Shown one piece after another: positions 25,862 through 34,053 of a stretch of DNA of 64,000 nt (the first letter of the stretch is position 1; each line of letters begins with the position of its first letter). The notes beneath the pieces are model-generated. The model saw only the letters and a list, made by a program, of their open reading frames with translations, was not told where the DNA came from and did not search any database. The position numbers and the translations under genes are program-made. The DNA is from Labrenzia sp. CE80 (GTDB lineage Bacteria; Pseudomonadota; Alphaproteobacteria; Rhizobiales; Stappiaceae): positions 1,167,988 through 1,231,987 of the forward strand of contig NZ_WAJT01000002.1 in the NCBI RefSeq assembly GCF_009650605.1. The letters run 5' to 3'.

Positions 25862-26080
25862 TTGACGGGATGGCAGAAGAAATTCGGTCTCGCCGCGGAG
25901 GAGATCGTCAGTTTGCGCTTGCTAGATGAGGTCTTCGACGAGATCTGCCGGGACTATGAAGTGATGCTTGATGAGCTTGCCAAAGGCGGTGACGCCGCAC
26001 TTGAAAGCGATCTCGCAGAGACCCTGGAGGGTCTTGAAGGTGAGATCATGAAGCATTTGACGAGATTGGGCGCCCGTTAG
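25862..26080 (+). CDS. Small acidic helical hypothetical protein (TTG start)
   Basis: 72 residues, rich in Glu, Asp and Leu, predicted mostly helical ('SLRLLDEVFDEICRDYEVML'), no membrane segment. The start codon is TTG at 25862, supported by GGAGG 6 bases upstream; no ATG in this frame fits. Family not recognised. Divergent from the TPR membrane regulator, 162 bases away. Confidence 0.6.
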   Translation: MTGWQKKFGLAAEEIVSLRLLDEVFDEICRDYEVMLDELAKGGDAALESDLAETLEGLEGEIMKHLTRLGAR

Positions 26081-26587
26081 CGGACCGCCCCGCCGGCAGA
26101 CTGCTGGCACTGAAATTACTTTTGCGGAGCATCAGTCGATGTGCCGTGAAGGGGGGAAGGCAAACCGATACGAAGGTCAAAAGGCCCTTGGTTTCGCCAA
26201 AATCCCCAGGTCGAAAAGGCCCCATCGCCGCCTTGAATCAAGGTACCGACCCAGCCCCTGTCGCCATCCGGCGGCAGGGGTTTCTTCTTTGCGCGAATGT
26301 TGCTCCGGCTGCTCAAGAGCTGTAGATACAGCAGACGTCCAAGGGTCTGAATTGAAGTGCTGGCCGCGCTCCGCGATTTCAGAGATGCTTTGCCTGTGAC
26401 TTTCCGTCCAGAGTGCACGCGCTTCTCGTTGCGCAGGTTCGGGAATCAGGGAACCTTTGGATCAGAATGTAGTGCCTTGGGCATTTCCGAGTGCCAGCTC
26501 CGTCTGTCGGCCCGACCATGACGCCGCGGGATGGACAAGAGCCACGATGAATATGTGTATCGCCGTGGGCGATCTTCGGGATGATGA
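26081..26587. other. 507-bp intergenic region with a strong terminator
   Basis: No plausible gene; frames here are short and lack ribosome sites. The only clear element is the terminator at 26255-26290. The 300 bases before the HerA-like gene show nothing I can name, but must contain its promoter. Confidence 0.5.
26255..26290 (+). terminator. Rho-independent terminator
   Basis: Stem CCCCTGTCGCC and GGCGGCAGGGG (one G-T pair), loop ATCC, then TTTCTTCTTT. The best-formed intrinsic terminator in this part of the window; it ends the transcript of the small TTG-start gene. Confidence 0.8.
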
Positions 26588-28063
26588 ATGACGGTTAGTA
26601 TCGACATTGGGGAAATGGCGGGCAACGCCCGTGCCGGAATGGATCTGGAGGAACTTCTGGCCACACGGCTCCTGGTACAGGGCAATTCCGGATCGGGAAA
26701 ATCGCATCTTCTGCGCCGCCTTCTGGAGCAATCCGCATCTTGGGTCCAACAGGCGATCATCGATCCGGAGGGAGATTTTGTCTCCCTTGCCGAGAAATAC
26801 GGCCATGTGGTCGTCGATGCGGTCGGCACGGAAAAAGACCTGCAGATGATCGCCGGCCGTGTGCGTCAGCATCGTGTGTCCGTCGTGCTCAACCTCGAGG
26901 GGCTCGACGCCGACCGGCAGATGAAAGCCGCCGCCACATTCCTTGATGGTCTGTTCGACGCTGACCGGGATCTTTGGTACCCGATGTTGGTGGTCGTCGA
27001 TGAAGCCCAGTTGTTTGCCCCGGCCGCCGCCGGGGAGGTGAGTGAAGAAGCGCGAAGGCGTTCGCTGGGAGCTATGACCAACCTCATGTGCCGCGGCCGG
27101 AAACGCGGTTTGGCGGGCATCATCGCGACGCAGCGGCTGGCAAAGCTCGCCAAGAACGTTGCAGCCGAAGCATCCAACTTTCTCATGGGCCGCACCTTCC
27201 TCGATATCGACATGGCCCGCGCTGCCGATCTTCTGGGCATGGAACGCCGGACCGCGGAAACTTTCCGCAATCTGGACCGCGGCCATTTCGTCGCGCTGGG
27301 CCCTGCGCTCTCGCGCCGACCGGTGTCTGTGAAGATCGGACCGGTCGAAACCGCAGGGCGTGGCGGAACCCACAAGCTGATGCCGCTGCCGGAGCAGCCC
27401 AAGGAAGAGGCCAAGGACCTGATCTTCACCCGTTCGGCTGATGAGGCAGCGCCCCGCCGTGTTCGCGCGCCCGAGCCGGTTGCCTCCACCTCAGATGTCC
27501 TTACCCAACTGTCTGGCGCGGAGGACGTGGCCGAGGCGGCGATTGAACCCGCCGCAAGCCTTCTCGACTACGGCGAGCGCGAGGAATCCATCGACAAGAT
27601 TCTTGGCGAGATTCTTGATGAGCCGGACGCCGCGTTTCAGCCAATTGCGTCGCTTTATCAGGATTTTCAGGTGCGCTGCCGTATTGCCAAGCTCGTCGGC
27701 GGTGCGCCGGATTTGCAGGCCTTTCGCGAAAAGCTCTCAGTCGCACGTGCGGGTGTCGAAAAAGGCGATGTGGATGACAGCGACTGGCAGCAGGCCGAAC
27801 TGATCGCCGCTGAACTTCCAGAGGACATGCGCGGGGTCTATCTGCTTTTGGCAAAAGCGGCTCTGGCCAAGGCTCCGTGTCCTGGCAACATCGAGATCGC
27901 GACGGCTTATGGCACCCGGTCTCCGGGGCGCGCGCGATGGCTGCTTAGCCATATGGAAGAGCGAGGCTTTCTGGTCTGCGCCACAGACTTGCGTGGCAAC
28001 CGCATTGTGACGCTGACGGATCTGGGCTGGCAGACAGCCCCGGGTGACGAAGCTGCAGCCTGA
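26588..28063 (+). CDS. HerA/DUF87-type P-loop ATPase
   Basis: 491 residues. Walker A 'VQGNSGSGKSHLLRR' near residue 31, 'IIDPEGDF' shortly after, Walker B 'PMLVVVDEAQLFAP' near 140, and a sensor/arginine-finger region 'RGRKRGLAGIIATQRLAKL'. This order is the HerA/VirB4-like DUF87 class of DNA-pumping ATPases. After about residue 270 a linker leads to a C-terminal region with a winged-helix look ('SPGRARWLLSHMEERGFLV'). Archaeal HerA works with NurA nuclease, and defence HerA with SIR2 or DUF4297; none of these partners is next to this gene. A role in DNA handling is inferred. Confidence 0.82.
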   Translation: MTVSIDIGEMAGNARAGMDLEELLATRLLVQGNSGSGKSHLLRRLLEQSASWVQQAIIDPEGDFVSLAEKYGHVVVDAVGTEKDLQMIAGRVRQHRVSVVLNLEGLDADRQMKAAATFLDGLFDADRDLWYPMLVVVDEAQLFAPAAAGEVSEEARRRSLGAMTNLMCRGRKRGLAGIIATQRLAKLAKNVAAEASNFLMGRTFLDIDMARAADLLGMERRTAETFRNLDRGHFVALGPALSRRPVSVKIGPVETAGRGGTHKLMPLPEQPKEEAKDLIFTRSADEAAPRRVRAPEPVASTSDVLTQLSGAEDVAEAAIEPAASLLDYGEREESIDKILGEILDEPDAAFQPIASLYQDFQVRCRIAKLVGGAPDLQAFREKLSVARAGVEKGDVDDSDWQQAELIAAELPEDMRGVYLLLAKAALAKAPCPGNIEIATAYGTRSPGRARWLLSHMEERGFLVCATDLRGNRIVTLTDLGWQTAPGDEAAA

Positions 28064-28324
28064 TCAGATTACGGGCGAATTTGTGCGGGAAGGCTTTTCG
28101 CGATTGAGACGCGCCGGCGCAAACGATTGCAAAAAGAGCACAAGCATCGCAATGGCAACGGTGACCAGTGGCCAGAAGACAGTGGTCAATAGGATCAGCG
28201 CGTAGAAGATCGGATGTGTGCCTTGACGGCTGTCAAGTTCCAGCCAGCAGACAGTGAAAAACGGAAGTGCCAGCAGCATGTAGACGAAGCACATCGCAAA
28301 AGTCGTTATGTCAGTCAGAAACAT
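28064..28324 (-). CDS. Small membrane protein, hypothetical
   Basis: 86 residues with two long hydrophobic segments (about 7-30 and 38-66) and a basic C-terminus. Its stop codon is directly adjacent to the stop of the convergent HerA-like gene. Family not recognised. Confidence 0.55.
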   Translation of the reverse strand: MFLTDITTFAMCFVYMLLALPFFTVCWLELDSRQGTHPIFYALILLTTVFWPLVTVAIAMLVLFLQSFAPARLNREKPSRTNSPVI

Positions 28325-28495
28325 TGAGTGCCCCGTCGCCCAATAGAATTGATCGTTAACAACGTGTTAATATGCATATATTGCTATCATTGCGCGAAAG
28401 ACGGGTAAACTAAACTTGAATGCTCCGGTCTCGAAATATTTAGAAATGGTTAATTGTGTCTTGTCTCAGTTGGCCGCGTTACCACGGAAGCGAAT

Positions 28496-28864
28496 TCACA
28501 GAGCTGGGCGCATGCGCTGTGGCTTGGTTGAAAGCGCTTTCACTGCATCGTCGGCAGAGTTGAGTAGGTAACGTAATTGACTGATTTCCTGGTCAATTCC
28601 GGCAATCGTACGGCTGAGGACGCCATCGAGATAGCTACCCGCAGGTGCATTCTCTCTGACTGTTTCTGCCTTCTTACGCGTCTTGCGCAGATAAAGCAGG
28701 ATCGTTTGAACTTCGGGTGATGTGACAGGCGTGGCCTTACCCTCATGCGCCTCGCCACCGTCGATTTGGTCGTGAGGCAGGCCGAGCCGGGAATAGCCAA
28801 TGCCGGCTGCGTGTGTCGCGATCAATTTTTCAGGGCCTGCGGTGTCGGTCAGCGGAAGGCGCAT
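28496..28864 (-). CDS. Hypothetical protein
   Basis: 122 residues, soluble. The C-terminal half is helical and charged ('YLRKTRKKAETVRENAP', 'IDQEISQLRYLLNSAD'), consistent with a short coiled coil. I do not recognise a family. The upstream region is AT-rich, with promoter-like TTGTTCTTATAGCGA sequence on the opposite strand. Coding is probable from the codon pattern but not certain. Confidence 0.5.
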   Translation of the reverse strand: MRLPLTDTAGPEKLIATHAAGIGYSRLGLPHDQIDGGEAHEGKATPVTSPEVQTILLYLRKTRKKAETVRENAPAGSYLDGVLSRTIAGIDQEISQLRYLLNSADDAVKALSTKPQRMRPAL

Positions 28865-29100
28865 GTCTCAAACCTCAAATGTTCTTATTTTGTTCTTATA
28901 GCGAACAATCTCCTGAATGACAAGTAGGAGCCCATCAGGACCGGCGGGCCTGAGCATCGTTCTCTGCCGTTCCATCACCGGAAAAGGACCGCTAAATGGC
29001 GCAAGAGCAGAGATTTCCTATACCTATGGGCAATGCGCAGGAGGTCCGGGTCGATCATAGGTTTTTCAAGGCTTGACCCTCCCTGGTCAGAAAGTTACAA

Positions 29101-29115
29101 GTGAAACTAATTCAC
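29101..29115. promoter_or_regulatory. Palindrome GTGAA-ACTAA-TTCAC before hmgA
   Basis: Perfect 5-base arms, 30 bases upstream of the hmgA start, in the region where a promoter or operator is expected. A regulator site for the homogentisate operon is likely, but no regulator gene lies next to it in the window. Confidence 0.4.
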
Positions 29116-29145
29116 ATGCGCCCCGTTTTTGGGAGGAACCAGCAC

Positions 29146-30495
29146 ATGCGTCACGACACCGTTCAGACTGCGGGTCAAAATGCGCTCGAGTACATGCCCG
29201 GCTTTGGCAACGACTTTGAGACCGAGGCTCTTGCCGGTGCTTTGCCGCAGGGAATGAACAGCCCGCAAAAATGCCCCTATGGCCTCTATGCGGAGCAACT
29301 GTCCGGCACGGCGTTCACCGCTCCAAGCCATCAGAACGAGCGCACATGGTGTTATCGCATCCGGCCATCCGTGAAGCATTCTACCCGGTACACGAAAATT
29401 GACCTGCCTTTCTGGAAGTCTGCGCCCCATGTGGATTCGGACGTGGTGTCGCTCGGCCAGTACCGCTGGGACCCGGTGCCCTACACGAAGGAAGAGCTGA
29501 CCTGGCTGACCGGCATGCGCACAATGACGACGGCCGGTGACGTGAACACCCAGGTCGGCATGGCGAGCCACATCTACCTGGTTACAGCTTCCATGGTGGA
29601 TGAATACTTCTACTCCGCCGACAGCGAGCTTTTGATCGTGCCACAGGAAGGCAAGCTGCGCCTGGCGACCGAGCTCGGCGTCATTGATCTGGCGCCGCAG
29701 GAAATCGCGATCATCCCCCGTGGGCTGGTCTACAGGGTGGAGCTTCTCGAAGGTCCCGCCCGTGGCTTTGTCTGCGAGAACTACGGCCAGAAGTTTGAGC
29801 TGCCGGGACGCGGACCGATTGGCGCCAATTGCATGGCAAATCGCCGCGACTTCAAGACACCGGTCGCTGCATTCGAGGACCGCGACACCCCCTCCAAGAT
29901 CACGATCAAATGGTGTGGCCAGTTTCATGAAACGAAGATTGGCCATTCACCGCTGGATGTCGTCGCCTGGCATGGAAATTATGCGCCGGTGAAATACGAT
30001 CTGAGCACCTATTGCCCGGTCGGATCGATCCTGTTCGACCATCCAGATCCGTCCATCTTCACCGTTCTGACTGCGCCGTCCGGGGTTCCGGGAACCGCCA
30101 ACATCGACTTCGTGTTGTTCCGTGAGCGCTGGATGGTGGCCGAGGACACCTTCCGTCCGCCCTGGTATCACAAGAACATCATGTCGGAGCTGATGGGCAA
30201 CATCTACGGCCAGTATGATGCCAAGCCGAAGGGCTTCGTTCCCGGTGGCATGAGCCTGCACAACATGATGCTACCTCACGGGCCGGACAAGAATGCTTTT
30301 GAGGGTGCATCAACGTCGGACCTGAAGGCTGAAAAGCTGGACAACACCATGTCCTTCATGTTCGAGACCCGATTTCCGCAGCATCTGACCAGATTTGCGG
30401 CAAAGGAGGCTCCTTTGCAGGACGACTACATCGACTGTTGGGACAGCCTTGAGAAGAAATTCGACGGCACGCCCGAGGGCAACTGGGACAAGTGA
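29146..30495 (+). CDS. hmgA: Homogentisate 1,2-dioxygenase
   Basis: 449 residues, normal for HmgA, which opens homogentisate to 4-maleylacetoacetate with ferrous iron. N-terminal signature 'YMPGFGNDFETEALAGALP' and 'NSPQKCPYGLYAEQLSGTAF'. The iron site lies in 'PPWYHKNIMSELMGNIYG' (His and Glu) and the later His of 'GMSLHNMMLPHGPD'. The start at 29146 has GGGAGG 9 bases upstream; an earlier in-frame ATG has none. First gene of an operon: the next gene overlaps its stop (TGATG). Confidence 0.95.
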   Translation: MRHDTVQTAGQNALEYMPGFGNDFETEALAGALPQGMNSPQKCPYGLYAEQLSGTAFTAPSHQNERTWCYRIRPSVKHSTRYTKIDLPFWKSAPHVDSDVVSLGQYRWDPVPYTKEELTWLTGMRTMTTAGDVNTQVGMASHIYLVTASMVDEYFYSADSELLIVPQEGKLRLATELGVIDLAPQEIAIIPRGLVYRVELLEGPARGFVCENYGQKFELPGRGPIGANCMANRRDFKTPVAAFEDRDTPSKITIKWCGQFHETKIGHSPLDVVAWHGNYAPVKYDLSTYCPVGSILFDHPDPSIFTVLTAPSGVPGTANIDFVLFRERWMVAEDTFRPPWYHKNIMSELMGNIYGQYDAKPKGFVPGGMSLHNMMLPHGPDKNAFEGASTSDLKAEKLDNTMSFMFETRFPQHLTRFAAKEAPLQDDYIDCWDSLEKKFDGTPEGNWDK

Positions 30496-31394
30496 TGGCA
30501 CAGGCAACGGAAGGCGCTGAACAGGATCGCCTGGTCATTCTGGGATCCAAGGGCGGTCCGGCCATCCGTCCGGGCGGCCCGTCGCCCACCAGTTCTCTCT
30601 TGCAGATCGCAGGCCGGACGTGCGTCGTTGACTGCGGGCTCGGAGTGACCCGTGGGCTTGTCGAGGCCGGAGTCTGGCTGAAACAGCTGGATCTGATCTT
30701 CATCACCCACATGCATTCCGATCACGTGCTGGAACTCGGCCCGTTGATACACACAGCCTGGACGACAGGATTGTCGAAAAAGGTCACGATCTTTGGTCCG
30801 GCAGATCTGCAGGACTACTGGGACGGTTTCCTGGCCTCGATGCGCTATGACATCGATCTTCGGATCGAGGACGAAGGCAGGCCGGATCTGCGTGATCTCA
30901 TAGAGATTCGCCTGATTGACGAGGGCCCACTGGACATCCACGAAGGCGCGCTGAAGGTGTCAGCTCTTCGGGTCGACCATCCGCCGGTCACCGATTGTTT
31001 TGCACTCAGGTTCGATGCCGCCGACGACATCGGTTTATGGTCTGTCGTGTTCGGGGCCGACACGGCCTTCTTCCCGCCGCTCGCCGATTTTGCAAGTGGC
31101 TGCGATATCCTGGTGCATGAAGCCATGCTGCAGCATGGCGTGGACCGGATCGTTGAAATCACGGGCAACGGTGAACGTCTTCGTCAGCACTTGATGGACA
31201 GTCACACGCTGGCCCCTGATGCTGCGAGGATCGCAACGAGTGCGCAAACGTCTCATCTGGTGCTCAATCATCTGATCCCGGCGGATCTTCCCGGGTTTGA
31301 AGAACAGGATTGGCTCGACGCTTGTGCGCCCGAATTCTCAGGAACAACAACGGTCGGATACGACGGTCTGACGATACCGAGGAAACGCTTATGA
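30495..31394 (+). CDS. Metallo-beta-lactamase-fold hydrolase (RNase Z-like)
   Basis: 299 residues. Complete dinuclear metal motif 'ITHMHSDHVLELG' (HxHxDH) near residue 73, a later Asp in 'FGADTAFFPPL' and His motifs 'LVHEAML' and 'LVLNHLIP'. Its closest look is to RNase Z-type or arylsulfatase-like MBL proteins. It is translationally coupled to both hmgA (1-base overlap) and the fumarylacetoacetase gene (4-base overlap). A role in the homogentisate pathway, perhaps hydrolysing a lactone or thioester side product, is therefore likely but not shown. Confidence 0.82.
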   Translation: MAQATEGAEQDRLVILGSKGGPAIRPGGPSPTSSLLQIAGRTCVVDCGLGVTRGLVEAGVWLKQLDLIFITHMHSDHVLELGPLIHTAWTTGLSKKVTIFGPADLQDYWDGFLASMRYDIDLRIEDEGRPDLRDLIEIRLIDEGPLDIHEGALKVSALRVDHPPVTDCFALRFDAADDIGLWSVVFGADTAFFPPLADFASGCDILVHEAMLQHGVDRIVEITGNGERLRQHLMDSHTLAPDAARIATSAQTSHLVLNHLIPADLPGFEEQDWLDACAPEFSGTTTVGYDGLTIPRKRL

Positions 31395-32407
31395 AACTTG
31401 CATCGCTCAAGGACGGCAGCCGGGACGGAAAGCTGGTCATCGTCAACAAGGAACTGACCCGCTGCACCGAGGCGATGCATATCGCGCCGACGCTTCAGGC
31501 CGCACTCGACGATTGGGACAAGGTCGCACCAAAACTGCAGGTGTTGGCCGAGAGCCTCAGCCATGATGCGGTTCCGTCCCTGCGGTTTCATGAGCATGAC
31601 GCCCTGTCTCCGCTGCCCCGCGCCTATCAGTGGGCCGATGGCTCGGCTTACGTCAATCACGTGGAGCTGGTGCGCAAGGCACGCAACGCGGACATGCCGG
31701 ATAGCTTCTGGACGGATCCGCTGATGTATCAGGGCGGCTCCGACAGCTTCCTCGCGCCGCGCGACCCGATCCTCATGGCAGACGAGGCCTATGGCATCGA
31801 TATGGAGGGTGAGATTGCCGTGGTTGTTGGTGATGTGCCCATGGGCGCATGCCTCGAGCAGGCACGTGCCGCGATCCGCCTCGTCATGCTGGTCAATGAT
31901 GTGTCCCTGCGCGGGTTGATCCCGGGGGAACTCGGCAAGGGCTTTGGTTTCTTTCAATCCAAGCCCTCCTCGGCGTTTTCCCCTGTCGCGGTCACGCCTG
32001 ACGCGCTGGGCGATGCCTGGGATGGCGGCAAGCTCTCCCTGCCGCTGCGCGTCGATTACAATGACAAGGCCTTTGGTCGCGCGGAAGCTGGCATCGACAT
32101 GACCTTCGATTTCCCGCAGCTCATTGCCCATGCCGCCAAGACACGGCCGCTGTCTGCCGGAACAATCATCGGTTCGGGCACCGTCTCCAACAAGCTGGAT
32201 GGCGGTCCGGGCAAGCCGGTCTCAGAAGGCGGGGTTGGCTATTCTTGCATTGCCGAGATCCGCATGATCGAGACCATCAGCGACGGACAGCCGAAGACGC
32301 CTTTCATGAAGTTCGGCGATACGGTCCGCATCGAAATGATGGACAAGGCCGGTCACTCGATCTTCGGGGCGATTGAGCAAGTGGTTCAGCCCTACGACGC
32401 CTCGTAA
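31391..32407 (+). CDS. fahA: Fumarylacetoacetate hydrolase family protein (FahA-like)
   Basis: 338 residues. FAH fold with the metal-binding acids visible in 'YGIDMEGEIAVVVGDV' and 'VMLVNDVSLR', then 'KPSSAFSPVAVTPD' and 'GTIIGSGTVSN'. At this length it belongs to the shorter bacterial fumarylacetoacetase group. It would split 4-fumarylacetoacetate to fumarate and acetoacetate, the last step of homogentisate breakdown. ATGA overlap with the MBL gene. The upstream part of the long frame lies inside that gene and is not used. Confidence 0.9.
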   Translation: MKLASLKDGSRDGKLVIVNKELTRCTEAMHIAPTLQAALDDWDKVAPKLQVLAESLSHDAVPSLRFHEHDALSPLPRAYQWADGSAYVNHVELVRKARNADMPDSFWTDPLMYQGGSDSFLAPRDPILMADEAYGIDMEGEIAVVVGDVPMGACLEQARAAIRLVMLVNDVSLRGLIPGELGKGFGFFQSKPSSAFSPVAVTPDALGDAWDGGKLSLPLRVDYNDKAFGRAEAGIDMTFDFPQLIAHAAKTRPLSAGTIIGSGTVSNKLDGGPGKPVSEGGVGYSCIAEIRMIETISDGQPKTPFMKFGDTVRIEMMDKAGHSIFGAIEQVVQPYDAS

Positions 32408-32545
32408 CCGACTTTCGGCCGCCGCCGCGATGCTCGGGACAGATCTGGGCAGGGTGAGAGGACGTCTGAGAATACCAGCAATATGGGCGCTCACGCGCCG
32501 AGACAGAAAAAGCCGCTGAGACGCGGGCGCATATAGGACGAGTAC

Positions 32546-33496
32546 ATGACCAAGAAATTCGCATCAGCTGGCGACATGGCGGAAAAGGAAATTTCCTTCA
32601 CGGAGGTCGGCCGCGACCTGTGGGCCTTTACCGCAGAAGGGGACCCGAACTCGGGCGTGATCATCGGCGACGACAGCGTCATGATCATCGAGGCGCAGGC
32701 CACACCACGCCTTGCGAACAAGGTCATCGAGAAGGTTCGCTCGGTCACCGACAAGCCGATTTCCCACCTGGTGCTGACCCACTACCACGCTGTCCGTGTT
32801 CTGGGAGCGTCGGCTTACAACGCTCCGACGGTGATCATGGGCGATGCCGCGCGTGCCATGGTCGAGGAACGTGGCGCCGAGGACTGGGCGTCCGAATTCG
32901 AGCGCTTCCCGCGCCTGTTTCAGGGCCATGAGAGCATTCCGGGCCTGACTTACCCGACAACGACCTTCTCCGAGCGCATGACGGTCTATCTGGGCAAACG
33001 CCGGGTGGATCTGATGCATCTCGGCCGCGCCCATACGGCGGGAGATATTGTCGCCTGGGTGCCGGACGAAGAGGTGATGTTCACGGGCGATATCGTTGAA
33101 TATCACTCTGCCTGTTACTGCGGCGACGGCCACTTTGAGGATTGGGGCGACACACTCGACATGATCCGCTCCTTCGATCCTCAGGCGATCGCGCCGGGGC
33201 GCGGCGACGCATTGATCGGTCCGGATATGGTGGAAGCCGCTATCGATTGCACCCGTGACTTTGTTGAAAGCACCTATCGCCCGGTGACCAAGGTCGTTGC
33301 CCGTGGCGGTACGCTGAAGGAAGCCTGGGAGGCAGTGCGTGCCGAGTGCGATGACAAGTTCAAGGACTTCGCAATCTACGAACATTGCCTGCCATTCAAT
33401 GTGGCCCGGGCCTTCGATGAGGCGCGCGGCATCGAAACACCGCGGATCTGGACCGCTGAACGCGACGCTGAAATGTGGGCGCAGCTGCAGGGGTAA
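32546..33496 (+). CDS. Metallo-beta-lactamase-fold protein with altered metal motif
   Basis: 316 residues. The fold is clear ('ISHLVLTHYHAVRVLGASAY', 'MHLGRAHTAGDIVAW', 'EVMFTGDIVEYHSACYCGDG'), but the usual HxHxDH motif reads H79-Y-H81-A-V83-R84: the Asp and third His are replaced. The late metal ligands (His of 'RAHTAGD', Asp of 'FTGDIVEYH') remain, so one metal site may survive. Relatives are annotated as quinoprotein relay or SoxH-like MBL proteins in aromatic clusters as I recall. 138 bases separate it from fahA. Its stop overlaps or abuts the next gene. Confidence 0.8.
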   Translation: MTKKFASAGDMAEKEISFTEVGRDLWAFTAEGDPNSGVIIGDDSVMIIEAQATPRLANKVIEKVRSVTDKPISHLVLTHYHAVRVLGASAYNAPTVIMGDAARAMVEERGAEDWASEFERFPRLFQGHESIPGLTYPTTTFSERMTVYLGKRRVDLMHLGRAHTAGDIVAWVPDEEVMFTGDIVEYHSACYCGDGHFEDWGDTLDMIRSFDPQAIAPGRGDALIGPDMVEAAIDCTRDFVESTYRPVTKVVARGGTLKEAWEAVRAECDDKFKDFAIYEHCLPFNVARAFDEARGIETPRIWTAERDAEMWAQLQG

Positions 33497-33501
33497 TGTG
33501 C

Positions 33502-34023
33502 ATGCAGGCAATCGAGCAGCTGCGCCTTCAGGCGCGCAACAACGCCTGGGCCAACCAGCGCCTTTATGGCGCTTGCTGCCAGCTGTCCCAGATCGAGTTT
33601 GACGCCGGGCGTTCCGGCTTCTTTCCCTCGATCCGGGAAACGCTGCAGCATATCCTAGCTGTCGATCGCTACTATCTGGATGCGCTGAAAGAAGAGGGGC
33701 GGGGGCTTTCGCTTTATGATGATCTCCTGCCGCGAACAGCTGCCGAACTTCAGACAATGCAGGGTGAAGTGGATGCAGAGCTGACCGCCTTCTGTGATGC
33801 TCTTTCGCTTGATGACCTGACAAAGTCGGTAGATCAGGACCGGGGAGAAAAGGGCGTTCGCCGGGAGCGGATCGACCGTACATTGCTGCATCTCTTTCAG
33901 CACCAGGTCCACCATCGGGGGCAGGCCCACGCAATGCTGTCCAGAACCAGTGTAGCGCCTCCTCAGCTGGATGAATTCTTTCTTGAATTCGACCGGCATG
34001 AAGCGGCCCAAAAACTGCAATAG
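33502..34023 (+). CDS. DinB-fold metalloprotein
   Basis: 173 residues. Four-helix DinB/YfiT-like bundle with the three conserved ligands: His50 ('RETLQHILAVD'), His134 and His138 ('LFQHQVHHRGQAHAML'). The ATG at 33502 is favoured because AGGGG is 8 bases upstream; an ATG two codons earlier overlaps the preceding stop. The DinB superfamily includes thiol-dependent transferases and the mycothiol-dependent maleylpyruvate isomerase. Since this operon lacks a visible maleylacetoacetate isomerase, that activity is a reasonable guess for this gene. Annotation as a 'damage-inducible' protein should not be read as function. Confidence 0.85.
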   Translation: MQAIEQLRLQARNNAWANQRLYGACCQLSQIEFDAGRSGFFPSIRETLQHILAVDRYYLDALKEEGRGLSLYDDLLPRTAAELQTMQGEVDAELTAFCDALSLDDLTKSVDQDRGEKGVRRERIDRTLLHLFQHQVHHRGQAHAMLSRTSVAPPQLDEFFLEFDRHEAAQKLQ

Positions 34024-34053
34024 ACGAATATCCTTGCTTCCCGGGAGGAACGC

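Noticed and set aside
26116..26418. 100-codon minus-strand frame before the HerA-like gene
   Set aside because: It runs through a strong intrinsic terminator and lacks a start signal.
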